This document shows, piece by piece, positions 54,895 to 64,000 of a stretch of 64,000 bases of DNA. The DNA comes from Hysterangium stoloniferum (Eukaryota; Basidiomycota; Agaricomycetes; Hysterangiales; Hysterangiaceae), in assembly GCA_015178975.1 (NCBI GenBank), contig WHVD01000058.1, positions 1 to 64,000 on the forward strand. The letters run 5' to 3'. How positions within the stretch are numbered: the stretch's first letter is position 1; every line of letters begins with the position of its first letter. The translations under genes and the position numbers were made by a program. The notes beneath the pieces were generated by a model. That model was not told where the DNA came from and ran no database searches. It worked only from the letters and a program-made list of their open reading frames with translations.

Positions 54895-57800
54895 AAAGAA
54901 GGGACAAGGGAAACATGAACGGAGAGGGGAGAAGTCGAAAGCAAACGCAACGATGTCAAGCACAGATTTCGCATTTACAACTACATTCTCTGGATCCACA
55001 CTATCCTGGGAAATGAGCCCACTTCAACACACCGAAATAGATGTATATGATTCAGCAGCATCAAACCATATGTCCCCTAGCCGCCATCATTTCGTCACAT
55101 TTAGAGAAACTACCCCACACCCAATAGAAGCTGCCGACAAAACCGTTTTTCATGCAACCAGAATTGGGAGCATGAAAGTTGCTATGCCAAATGGAAAGTC
55201 AATGGTTAATGTGACATTGAACAATATGCTGTACTCACCAGACCTAGCCTTCACATTAATCTCACTTGCTCGCTGCGACAAATCAGGCTACTCAGCACTG
55301 CTGAAAAATCAGAGATGTACAATCAGGGATCCAGATGGCAAACTCATTGGTGAAATTCCCCTTGCCAATGACGGTCTATACAAAGTGGAACATAAGACCT
55401 ACCATAGTATCACAAACATGACCTCAAAGAAAATATCAAGTGATGAACTGCACTGACGACTAGGGCACATTGAACCTAATGCAGCAAAGACGTCAGTTCA
55501 GGACGGTCATATCCTCAGAATAAACCTGGACTTGTCTAGTGAGCCAACCTTTTGCACAGCATGTGTGCAGGCCAAAATCGCACGATTGCCCATACCAAAA
55601 GAGCACATCAGAAAAAATTGCAGCAAATCTCAGCGATAAGATCCACTCGGATGTATGGGGTCCTGCAAACCCCAAAGGCTACGATGCAAAAACTTACTTT
55701 GCCAGTTACACAGATGACAAGACCTGATGGTCATCACTTGCCATGTTAGGACAGAAAAGCGACGTGTTTCAAGCCTACAAAGAATATGAAGCATGGGTTA
55801 GCATGCAACATAATGGAAAAATAAAAGTATTGCAGACAGACCAAGGTGGCAAATACTTATCAAATGCATTCACCAAATACCTAAAATCGCAGGGAACAGA
55901 ACGCTGATTGACAGTACATGACACTCCTCAACAGAATGGCATATCTGAACGACTAAACTGCATGCTATTAGAACATGTCCATGCCATGACAATCGCTGCA
56001 AACTTACCAAAGTTCTTATGGACCGAAGCCACAAAACATGCAACCTGGCTGAAAAACCATACCTCAACGAGTGTCCTGGATGGACGAACCCCATATGAAG
56101 TGTCATGAAACGAGAAACCAAACCTGGGAAATGTTCCAGAATGGGGCACGAAAGCATGGGTACTCAAGGAAGAACACAGGAAATTGGAAATGAAAGCGGA
56201 TGAAGGATGTTGGGTAGGATTCAGTGATGAAAGTAAAGGTCACCGTATTTATTGGCCTGGGAAATGCCGTGTTACAATTGAATGTAACATCAGATTCGAT
56301 GAATCAACCACTGTCATTCTAGATGATGTACAGACTGAGGGAAGGAATATGATCCCAGACAGCCAGAACATCATGCAAAATGACATACCTATGCCCCAAC
56401 AACAACCACCGATCCCAAATGACACGCAGCATGCCCGAATTGACCTGCTCGAAGATTTTGAAGAGGCAGAAACATCTGGATGAGGACAACGAATATGGAA
56501 ACCATTGGCATATGTTTGCAACATCAACACTGGCCAGGGATCCACAGAAGGACGACTGAATGGTCCATCATTCCCAAAAGGAATGCCAGTACCCCCTGAG
56601 ACATTTCAGAACAACCCAACACAAGATGTTGCAGCTGTTGCAGCCATGCTGAAAATCAATGACCAACTGAAGAATGAGATAAACAAAGACTTACTGGCCA
56701 TCTCGACATCATTCGAGAATGCAATGGCAACAACTATATGTGACATCAATGAACCACCAGCAAATGTTGCAGAAGCAAAGTCTTGAAGTGATTGGCCCCA
56801 GTGGAAAAGTCACTGGAGAAATAAATGCAGCATCATGCAGATGCTGGCACATGGGAACTCATTGAACTGCAAAAAGATATGAATGTCGTAGGATGCAAAG
56901 TCGTCATGTTACACAAACACGGCCCAAATGGAGAGATCACAGCTTACAAGTCTAGGTTCATAGTGCAAGGATTCTCTCAGCAAGAAGGCATAGACTATGT
57001 ACAATGAAACATTCTCACCTACTGCAAAACTAACCACCACCCGCATTATTGCCGCCATCGCTACACGGAATGACTGGGAACTCAAACAAATGGATGTTGA
57101 CGCTGCATATCTCAATGCACCTCTTACCAAAACGATCTACATGAGGCAACCCAAAGGACTCGAGATTCCAGGAAAAGAGCATATGGTATGCTTGCTCAAA
57201 TGCATGATATATGGATTGAAACAAGCCAGTTGTGAGTGGTATCAACACCTTTTCAGGATCATGTTCCAGTTTGGATTCACCCGATGCCAAGTCAAACATG
57301 CAGTCTTCTATAGGTATACTGACGAAACCACATTAATCGTTGCAGTTGACATTGACAATATGACCATGGCAGGGAACTCAAAAGCCATTATCTTGAAATT
57401 TAAGAACGAACTCTGACAGGAATTCAAAATAAAGGATCTTGGCGAACTTAAGTGGCTCTTGGGGATTGAAGTCAAACCTGATCACACAGCTCAAACAATA
57501 TCATTTTCGCAATGTTCGTATATTGACAAGATCATCGCACGATTTGGCCTACAGGATGCAAAGCCATTATCAACCCCCCTTGACCCCCATCACTGCCTTT
57601 CCCTCTCACAATCACCCAGCACACCACATCAGCTCGAAGAAATGCAAAATGTACCATATCATGAGGCGATCGGAGCCCTTATGTATGCAGCACTTGGAAC
57701 ACACCCGGACATAGCATTCACAATATCCTTTCTTGCACAGTTTATGCAAAACCCTGGTCAGGCACACTGGGAAGCTGTAAAAAGGGGCCTTAGATACCTA

Positions 57801-58320
57801 AAAGGGACAAGAGATCAATGGCTGGTATTCGGAGGTAAATGAAACGACTCACAAAACGCACTTGAGGGTTTCACCAATGCAGACTGGGGCTCACAAGAGC
57901 ATAGACACTCGATCTCAGGCTATGTCTTTACCATAGATGGAGGTGCTGTATCATGGAGCTCAAAGAAACAACCTATTGTCATGTTATCAATGACAGAGGT
58001 GGAGTATATAGCTGCAACTCATGCTATGAAGGAGGCCTTATGGATTCGAGCATTCATAGCTGAGATTGCTCGCCCACTTACTCACCCTATCACGATCTAT
58101 TGCGATAATCAATCTGCCATATCAATCGTAAAAAAATGATGAATTCCACACACACCAAGCACATCAATATTTGATACCACTTTATTTGTGAAGTCACCAA
58201 TAAGCAGCTGGTATCAATCCACTATGTATCCACAGACGATAACTCTGCCAATATGCTAACAAAGCTGTTAGCCAGACTGAAGGTTGAAAGGTTCTCATAC
58301 CTCATCAGACTACATTCCGC
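54895..58320 (+). pseudogene. pol: copia Pol (PR-IN-RT-RNase H), multiple TGA
   Basis: Protease YDSAASNHMSPSRH (D-S-A in place of D-S/T-G). Integrase: RLGHIEPNAAKTS after a TGA, Cys pair FCTACVQAK, core DVWGPANPKGYDAKTYFASY and TPQQNGISERLN. RT: WELKQMDVDAAYLNAPL, IYGLKQASCEWY, and a catalytic box read as VDIDNMTMAG, where VDD would be expected, so the second Asp is lost. RNase H: DWGSQEHRHSISGYVF and SMTEVEYIAATHAMKEALW. At least eight stops, mostly TGA where Arg is expected (LH-stop-RLGHI, GTER-stop-LTVHD). Confidence 0.92.
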
Positions 58321-58331
58321 TTAAGGGAGGG

Positions 58332-58558
58332 TGTTGAAATAACAGTGTTATGTAAGCTACATTTGTAAGCTGGAATGCAGTGTTGGGCAACTGCATAGTT
58401 GCACTTCACTTATGGATACTATATATAGTTGGAGACTGATCATGTAGCCTCTCAGTGAAGGTTTATCACTCACTGAGAGGTATGCATATTTCCCTCATCT
58501 TACATTAGTAGTTTACTTACTATTAATTCAGTTATATTTAGGTAAATAACAATACATA
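58332..58558 (+). repeat. copia 3' LTR, truncated
   Basis: TGTTGAAATAACAG... to AACAATACATA. The last ~60 bp seen in the 5' LTR (CTTAGTGAAGGTTTATC onward) are absent here and not found elsewhere in the window. Confidence 0.92.
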
Positions 58559-58584
58559 CAGTGACTTACAAAATGTATCCAATG
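58557..58584 (+). repeat. Tc1-like terminal inverted repeat (left)
   Basis: TA followed by CAGTGACTTACAAAATGTATCCAATG (in the sequence from 58559). TA plus CAGTG..CTT.CAAAA.GTATYC is the common Tc1/mariner end. It sits exactly at the point where the copia LTR stops. Confidence 0.65.
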
Positions 58585-58843
58585 TTTTGTAGTTTCAGCT
58601 TATATATGCTATATCCCAGTAGATAAAATAGTAGAAATCACCAAAATATTTGTGAACATGACCTATCAAATAAGTGAAAGGAGCATGGTGGGTGGTGGGT
58701 GTTTCTAGGCGCCGCAGGCCCTATTTGTGAGGGCGCGGAGCGCCCGAGCTTTTTCCCCAATTTGTGAGGGTGTGCAGCGCCCGAACCTCACTGTCTGACT
58801 AAGCTAAGGGCGCGTTAGCGCCCGAAGTCTCTTATTAGTCAGC
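58585..58843. other. Non-coding, three GC-rich stem-loops
   Basis: Perfect or near-perfect hairpins: GGGCGC-GGA-GCGCCC (58731-58745), a decayed GGGTGT-GCA-GCGCCC (58768-58782) and GGGCGC-GTTA-GCGCCC (58808-58823). The first two are within a ~40-bp direct repeat starting TTTGTGAGGG. No coding sequence. Confidence 0.7.
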
Positions 58844-59271
58844 ATGGGAGCAAATTCAGAGGCTTTTAACATTCGTGGGAGTATTTTGAACGCCGCGGGA
58901 GCATTTCTGCCCATGCGGGAGTATTTTTGGTGCCACGGGAGTATTCTGTAACAGGCACGGAAGTATGTTGTCACGCGCGGAAGTATTTGTACACGCGCGG
59001 GAGTATTTTGACACGTGCGTGGAGGTATTTTATGACGCGTGGAGGTATTTTTACATGCGTGGGAGTATTTTCCGATGCCGCGGGAGTATTTTGTCACGTG
59101 CACGGAAGTATTGTTATACGCTTGGGAGCATTTTTGAACCACGCGGGAGTATTTTGTCAGGCCGCGGGAGTATTTGTCACATGCGCGGAACCATGTCACA
59201 CGCCCTAATGAATTTCCCGCGCCCTTCATGTCAGCATTTCCCGCACCCTTCACGTAAGCATTTTCCGCGCC
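58844..59271 (+). repeat. Degenerate GC-rich repeat (first block)
   Basis: About fifteen variants of CGCGGGAGTATTTTGNCAC spaced roughly 22-32 bp. In the last part the orientation flips to AGCATTTCCCGCGCCCTTCA. It continues at 60568 after the LTR insertion. Confidence 0.8.
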
Positions 59272-60567
59272 TGTGAGGTATCAGCTTTATCTCATAATAT
59301 TCTCTTAATTTTCTTTGAATTATTTAATATTTTCTCGAATTTCTATTGTATTTTTATTATGTTTATTGTGAAATATAGGCTCTATTCCTTTTAACTTCGC
59401 ATAATAATAGCATATATGAACTCATATTATGCTATTATATCTTAGTTAATTTATTATAATTTTTAACTAATTATTTATATTTTATTTACTTAGTTATTAC
59501 CTTTCGGCACCTTGCTGCAGCCTAGTTTGCGCATTTTTGAAGTCATGTGACTTATTAGATAAGCTTCCGGTGTCGGGATGTTACAAAGGTCACGAATGTG
59601 ACTACCCGAGTCACACAAGTCACGAACGTGACTACCCGAGTCATTATTAGGTTCCGCCGACTCATCGTTTGCTTCCGTCCCGGGACCGCGGCCTTGAACC
59701 TTCATGTTCAAGCAAGAGGTTAGAACCCTTGTCTCAGAGAAGGGAATCACATGTTAAACAAAGGGTAAATAATGAGTAGAATATGAGGTCATTATGATCT
59801 CACTAATGACTTCATAAACTAAATAGTTAGCTAATCATTGAGTTATCAAAATGTATATAAGGAGGGCCAAGTTTCCAATAAAACCAATCTATCTCTCACA
59901 TATTTTACAGTACAGCACAGAAGCTTACCTCATCATCCTAAGGACAATAATAGCCTTAGTCTGATACACTCACTGCAAGCACCTACACTTGCAGCATCTT
60001 GAATCTTTGTCAGCAACTCTTGGACTTAGCTAATCATCTAAGTTCCCCAGCCTCACAGCTACCCTTTAGGCTTATTAATTAGATAATAAACCTAATAAGT
60101 ATCTAAGTATCCTTACTGAAATCCCTGCCAATACTAGATTACTCAAGGCCCAGCCCTAAGTTTATTGAATTAATCAAGTACAAGCACTCAGATAATCCAA
60201 TACATATTATTTTCTCTATTAATAAATTATTTAACACCTTGTTAAATAACTATTAATAGTTACAAATAAGCATACAAGAATCCGAAGCTCTTATATCAAG
60301 TCTCTGCCAAGTTACTGCGCATATATTCAGCTTCCAGCCCCTATTCTCAAGGAATAGTTCTTGTATTTGCTAAAAGAGTCATACACAGTTCTTTTGAACC
60401 TTTCAATAATCAAAATAAGCATTGATTTGAGTTGTTTAAGCTTAATAGCGCAGCTCATTAATCTATCAGTATTTAAATTACTGGACCTTTGCTTGTTTTA
60501 TTGTTGAAGCTCTGTGACACTATAGCATATATTGAGCTATCTAAGAGAATCCCCTGAATACATTACA
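59272..60567 (+). repeat. Solo LTR family F, 1296 bp, TSD GCGCC
   Basis: TGTGAGGTAT...ATACATTACA with GCGCC at 59267-59271 and 60568-60572. It contains a ~27-bp direct repeat, GTCACGAAYGTGACTACCCG (59591, 59621), an inverted repeat around 59408-59440 (TAATAGCATA/TATGCTATTA) and a TATATAAGG box at about 59855. Its last ~340 bp recur in reverse at 29328-29657. Confidence 0.85.
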
Positions 60568-60755
60568 GCGCCATTCATGTAAGCATTTGGCACGCGGTTC
60601 ACGTAAGCATTTGGCGCGCGGTTCACGTATGAATTTCCCATGCTCTTCACGGGACTATTTCCCGCGCCCTCAGGGACACATTTCCCACAATGTTTCCGGA
60701 TGAATTCCCCACGCCGTTTTGGGGGAGTATTTCCCGCGCCCCTCACGGAAGCATT
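60568..60755 (-). repeat. Degenerate GC-rich repeat (second block)
   Basis: Six variants of GCGCCCTTCACGTAAGCATTT, the reverse-oriented form that ends the first block, so the two blocks were one before LTR F inserted. Confidence 0.75.
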
Positions 60756-61164
60756 TGATAAAATACAATAAATGAAAATAAAATGTTTAAAAATAAAATA
60801 AAATACAATAAATCAAAATAAAATACAATAAATGCAAATAAAATGCGTCAAAATTAAATAAAATCGGAAAAATTAAAATAAAATACAATAAATCAAAATA
60901 AAATGTTTAAAAAAAGAATAAATTAAATAAAATCCAATAAATTAAAATACAATAAAATATGTCAAAATACAAAACAATATATCAATGCTCAATCCATGCT
61001 CTATTAATGTTTCTTCAATGCTTATCAATTCTCAATCAATGATCCATGAATGCTTAATGAATGTTCTCCTCTTCTCAATCAATGCTATATCATATCAATG
61101 CTATGTCAATTGCATATCAATTCCAGTTGAATCAAGGCAATTTCTATTCAGAACTGTACAGTTA
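60756..61164. repeat. A-rich simple sequence and CAATGCT-type repeats
   Basis: 60765-60975 is made of AAATAAAATACAATAAAT variants. 60980-61130 has recurrent TCAATGCT/TCAATTCT words. No gene. Confidence 0.8.
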
Positions 61165-61330
61165 CTCCATCTGAAACCATTGCTTTTTTGAAACCATTAC
61201 TCCTTTTGAAACTATTACTCCTTTTGAAACCATTACTCCTTTTGAAACCATTGCTCCTTTTGAAACCATTGCTCCTTTTGAAACTGTTGCTCCTTTTATG
61301 CCCATTGTTCCTTTTGAAACCATTGTTCCA
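61165..61330 (+). repeat. 18-bp tandem repeat, unit CCATTGCTCCTTTTGAAA
   Basis: About eight units with substitutions (ATTACT/ATTGCT, AAACC/AAACT). It is the first of a series of short repeats that continues to 62480. Confidence 0.85.
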
Positions 61331-61419
61331 TTTGTGATATTTCTTTCTGTCTTTTGTAATACCTTTTGTAATGGTTTCTGTTCTTTAAACAGTTTCCATT
61401 CTTACACTTTTGTGACTGT

Positions 61420-61740
61420 TGTTTTCTTTTGTAACCATTGTTTTCTTTTGTGATCATTGTTTTCTTTTGTCATGGTTGTATTCCTTTGTAATGGGTGTTT
61501 TCTTTGTAACGGGTGTTTCCTTTGTAACGGGTGTTTCCGTTGTGATGGGTGTTTCTATTGTAACAGGTGTTTCCATTGTGACAGGGGTTTCCATTGTAAC
61601 GGGTGTTTCCGTTGTAACAATTGTTTCCTTCCTTTGTAACAGGTATTTCCTTTTGTTTCTCTTTCTCACAATTGTTTCCTTCCTTTGTAACAGGTGTTTC
61701 CTTTTGTTTCTCTTTCTCACAATTGTTTCCTTTGTAACAC
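61420..61740 (+). repeat. 18-bp tandem repeat, unit TTTCCATTGTAACGGGTG, plus a ~60-bp duplication
   Basis: About nine units at 61480-61625 differing at a few positions. Then two ~60-bp copies (61621-61680 and 61681-61740) sharing CAATTGTTTCCTTCCTTTG and CTTTTGTTTCTCTTTCTCA. Confidence 0.85.
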
Positions 61741-61749
61741 TTTCCATCC

Positions 61750-61945
61750 CCTGAACACTTTCCGCTCTGAGGTGACTTTCTGTTCTAAGGTGACTTTCCG
61801 TTCTAAGGGAACTTTCCATTCTAAGGTGACTTTCCATTCTAAGGTGACTTTCCATTCTGAAGTGACTTTCCATTCTGAAGTGACTTTCCATTCTGAAGTG
61901 ACTTTCCATTCTGAAGTGACTTTCCATTCTAAAGTGACTTCCCGT
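61750..61945 (+). repeat. 18-bp tandem repeat, unit GACTTTCCATTCTGAAGT
   Basis: About eleven units; the left ones read CTAAGGT and the right ones CTGAAGT. It follows the previous block without a gap of more than a few bases. Confidence 0.88.
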
Positions 61946-62004
61946 CCTTTAAAGACTTTCTGTCCTTTAAAAACATTACATGCTTTCGAGACTTTACGTT
62001 CTAC

Positions 62005-62460
62005 TGTTGTAACCGTTGCTTCCTGTTGTAACCGTTGCTTCCTGTTGTAACCGTTGCTTCCTGTTGTAACCGTTGCTTCCTGTTGTAACCGTTGCTTCCT
62101 GTTGTAACCGTTGCTTCCTGTTGTAACCGTTGCTTCCTGTTGTAACCGTTGCTTCCTGTTGTAACCGTTGCTTCCTGTTGTAACCGTTGCTTCCTGTTGT
62201 AACCGTTGCTTCCTGTTGTAACCGTTGCTTCCTGTTGTAACCGTTGCTTCCTGTTGTAACCGTTGCTTCCTGTTGTAACCGTTGCTTCCTGTTGTAACCG
62301 TTGCTTCCTGTTGTAACCGTTGCTTCCTGTTGTAACCGTTGCTTCCTGTTGTAACCGTTGCTTCCTGTTGTAACCGTTGCTTCCTGTTGTAACCGTTGCT
62401 TCCTGTTGTAACCGTTGCTTCCTGTTGTAACCGTTGCTTCCTGTTGTAACCGTTGCTTCC
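62005..62460 (+). repeat. 19-bp minisatellite, 24 units, TGTTGTAACCGTTGCTTCC
   Basis: 24 essentially identical units and a decayed 25th (TGTTGTAACTGCTGC). The perfect periodicity against the varied neighbours shows recent expansion. The open minus-strand frame (NGYNRKQRLQQEATVTTGS) is a by-product. Confidence 0.97.
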
Positions 62461-62569
62461 TGTTGTAACTGCTGCTTTACATTCTATGAGACTTTCCATT
62501 TGAAAGCAATTTTCTTGGTCTCTGACAATGAGTCTCAGAAATACTTGAGAGTTGTCGATGCGGGGGGGT

Positions 62570-62642
62570 TTGGGGGGCTTCGCCCCCCAACAAGCTGGAG
62601 CCCGCAGTGAAGTTGTGGGGCAGGTCACGAAGTGACCGCCCC
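62570..62642. other. Two adjacent strong hairpins
   Basis: TTGGGGGGC-TTC-GCCCCCCAA (62570-62590) has a 9-bp stem. GGGGC-A-GGTCAC-GAA-GTGACC-GCCCC (62617-62642) has an 11-bp stem with one bulge. The loops TTC and GAA are complementary. Function unknown. Confidence 0.75.
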
Positions 62643-62758
62643 GCAGTGTAGCAAGGGTTCCCAGGCTTGTCATGTATATATTTATATGGTAGAACTATAT
62701 TATGTAATATCCATATATGGAAACACTATGAATATTTCAATGGAGAGGGTTCATTGGA

Positions 62759-62786
62759 TACGTTTTGTAACTGACACATTTAGGCA
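62759..62786 (-). repeat. Tc1-like terminal inverted repeat (right, outer bases changed)
   Basis: CATTGGATACGTTTTGTAA matches the reverse complement of 58566-58584 at 18 of 19 bases. The outermost bases (CTGACAC) differ from the expected GTCACTGTA. It lies 16 bases from the transposase stop. Confidence 0.55.
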
Positions 62787-62801
62787 GGAAATTATTAGTA
62801 T

Positions 62802-63605
62802 TTAGTACTTAGTGTAGCCACCCTTTGCCTTTAATACATCTGAAACCCTCCTAGGCAAACTTTCAATCAAATCCTGACACACCTTTTCATCAATCTTGTA
62901 CCATTCATCCACCACCCTCTCCCACAACTCTTCTATCCCCTGGGGTGCATTCTCATACCCTGCCAACCTCCTCTTCAGGTGATTCCATAGGTGTTCAATG
63001 GGATTCAAGTCAGGAGACTGTGCTGGCCATGAGAGAACCCTGAAACCATTTTCTTGGAACCAATTCTGGACCTTCTTACAGGTATGCTTGGGGTCATTGT
63101 CCTGCTGGAAGATGATACAATTGGCAGATTTACCATAGTCCTTAAGACTGGCTTGCAGGTCATCCTCCAGAATCTGGATGTAGAGATCCCCATCCATCCT
63201 TCCATCAATTTTGCATGCATACCCAACCCCTTCCCACAGCATGCACCCCCAAACCATTAAAGATCCACCACCAAACTTCAGGGTTCCCTCAACCAGCCTG
63301 TCACTCAAGCCCTCCCCTGCCTTTTTCCACACCCACTTCCTGCCATCTGACCCCAGCCTATTAATTTTGGTCTCATCAGACCACACCACGTTCTTCCAAT
63401 CCTCCACAGTCCAATCCTGATATACCAAAGCAAAATCCATTCTCTCCTTTTTATGCCTCTTAGAAAGGTGGGAATGGTGTTTAGAATGAAGTCTAGAGAT
63501 AGTAGCATAGCTATAGCCAGTAGAAACTGAAATATGTCTGGCAGAATGGCCAGCATCAAGTAGAGAAAGGATCTCATACTGGGCAGCAGTGGAAAGGGGA
63601 TGCAT
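62802..63605 (-). pseudogene. Tc1-like DD34E transposase, short for its family
   Basis: The transposase cuts and pastes its element at TA sites. 267 residues in one frame. It has an N-terminal helix-turn-helix (LSTAAQYEILSLLDAGHSAR), catalytic Asp in WSDETKINRLG, second Asp in FQQDNDPKHT, and Glu in SPDLNPIEHLW 34 residues later, so DD34E is complete. It ends DVLKAKGGYTKY. Family members are about 340 residues with two helix-turn-helix units. Here HHSHLSK runs directly into RHKKERMDFA, so the second DNA-binding unit appears to be lost by an in-frame deletion. It probably cannot bind its ends normally. Confidence 0.85.
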
Positions 63606-64000
63606 AGTTAGAATTGAGGGAATCTTAGCTGAGAAAGCCCTTCAACTTATACTGTAGTATAGAATGATCACATGACAAGGCTCTCTTGTTCCGTGACCAC
63701 CACCTGCCTCTGGGGTTGGGGCCCCCAGTGCTCATGGTGAGGGGCGGAGAGGCGGATGACAGTGAACAGGTTTGGGGACCTCTGAATTCACTGCTCTGTC
63801 AAAGTCGGCAGCCTTCAGCCGCGCACCAGTGTTGTCTGCGGAACATCACTGGCACCTACCAACCATGACTGTTGCCTGGCAGCGGTCTACCCTTCCTACC
63901 CACCTCCAACTCCAGCATTCACCTATGCACTAGCAATGCAAGACTTCGGTGTGCCTGCAGCCCTTGTCGACACCTGCTAGCAGGATCTCGGGCTTTTCTT
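63606..64000. other. No gene recognised
   Basis: 63606-63690 is upstream of the transposase. From about 63690 the sequence is GC-rich with many CCACC/GGTG words and has no recognised domain. No right-hand Tc1 terminus was found before the window ends. Confidence 0.4.

Larger units (their letters stand above)
53784..58558 (+). mobile_element. copia element with 5' LTR and truncated 3' LTR
   Basis: 5' LTR 53784-54072, primer-binding site, gag, protease, integrase, RT and RNase H in Ty1/copia order, polypurine tract AAGGGAGGG (58323-58331) and a 3' LTR from 58332 that stops at 58558 in a TA dinucleotide where a Tc1-like terminus starts. The left flank is CATGC; the matching right copy is absent. 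All coding parts are broken, mostly by TGA. Confidence 0.93.

Noticed and set aside
61454..62673. Minus-strand frames with METHFRMESH- or NGYNRKQRLQQ-type repeats
   Set aside because: Translations of the 18- and 19-bp tandem repeats; no start context, no domain, and composition follows the DNA unit.
63640..63665. ACTGTA at 63652 as the right Tc1 end
   Set aside because: Only CAGT plus TA agree; the inner TIR sequence (CTTACAAAA) is absent.

Overview
The window looks like a repeat-rich part of a mushroom-forming basidiomycete (Agaricomycetes) genome. The host genes carry many introns of about 40-70 bp with canonical GT/AG ends. The transposon set is also typical: chromodomain-bearing Ty3/gypsy elements, Ty1/copia, and a Tc1-like transposase with an AKGGYTKY tail. 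A TPR-kinase gene family with a HGD catalytic loop is tandemly amplified. Genus cannot be fixed from the sequence.

Layout. 1-4529: gypsy-1 (minus strand), running off the left edge, with its family-A LTR. 4530-11677: gypsy-2 (plus), 5' truncated, ending in a family-B LTR. It carries an antisense, spliced gene with a Zn2Cys6 cysteine cluster and is interrupted by two solo LTRs. 11844-14560: a solo family-A LTR, ankyrin-repeat debris and a gypsy gag/protease fragment with its own solo LTR. 15450-18890: a single-pass membrane protein gene lying between two ~150 bp inverted repeats. 19432-22313: VPS33, an intact 11-exon host gene. 22734-24825: a low-complexity hypothetical protein gene.

24726-53783 is a tandem array of about six copies of one module. 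Each module holds a minus-strand TPR-protein-kinase gene, its upstream region, and the 3' end of the convergent hypothetical gene. Only unit 4 (46067-48925) reads through all exons. Unit 1 has a 1-bp frameshift; units 2, 3, 5 and 6 are broken. Unit 3 was opened by a whole gypsy element (gypsy-3, 34617-44373). That element was itself invaded by a solo family-B LTR and by a 2.1-kb TG..CA insert, and the insert was in turn invaded by another family-B LTR. Most of these insertions keep exact 5-bp target-site duplications (TSDs), so the order of events can be read directly.

53784-58558: a decayed copia element with a primer-binding site matching the anticodon loop of initiator tRNA-Met. 58557-62786: a stretch bounded by Tc1-like inverted repeats, with GC hairpins, a 1.3-kb solo LTR and a stack of 18-19 bp minisatellites. 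62802-63605: a Tc1-like DD34E transposase that is shorter than its family.

Nearly all retroelement genes are dead, and many nonsense codons are TGA where CGA is expected, which fits CpG-to-TpG decay. The ordinary host functions are VPS33 (HOPS/CORVET tethering at the vacuole) and possibly the membrane protein. The rest is a TPR-kinase family being amplified and destroyed by transposons.
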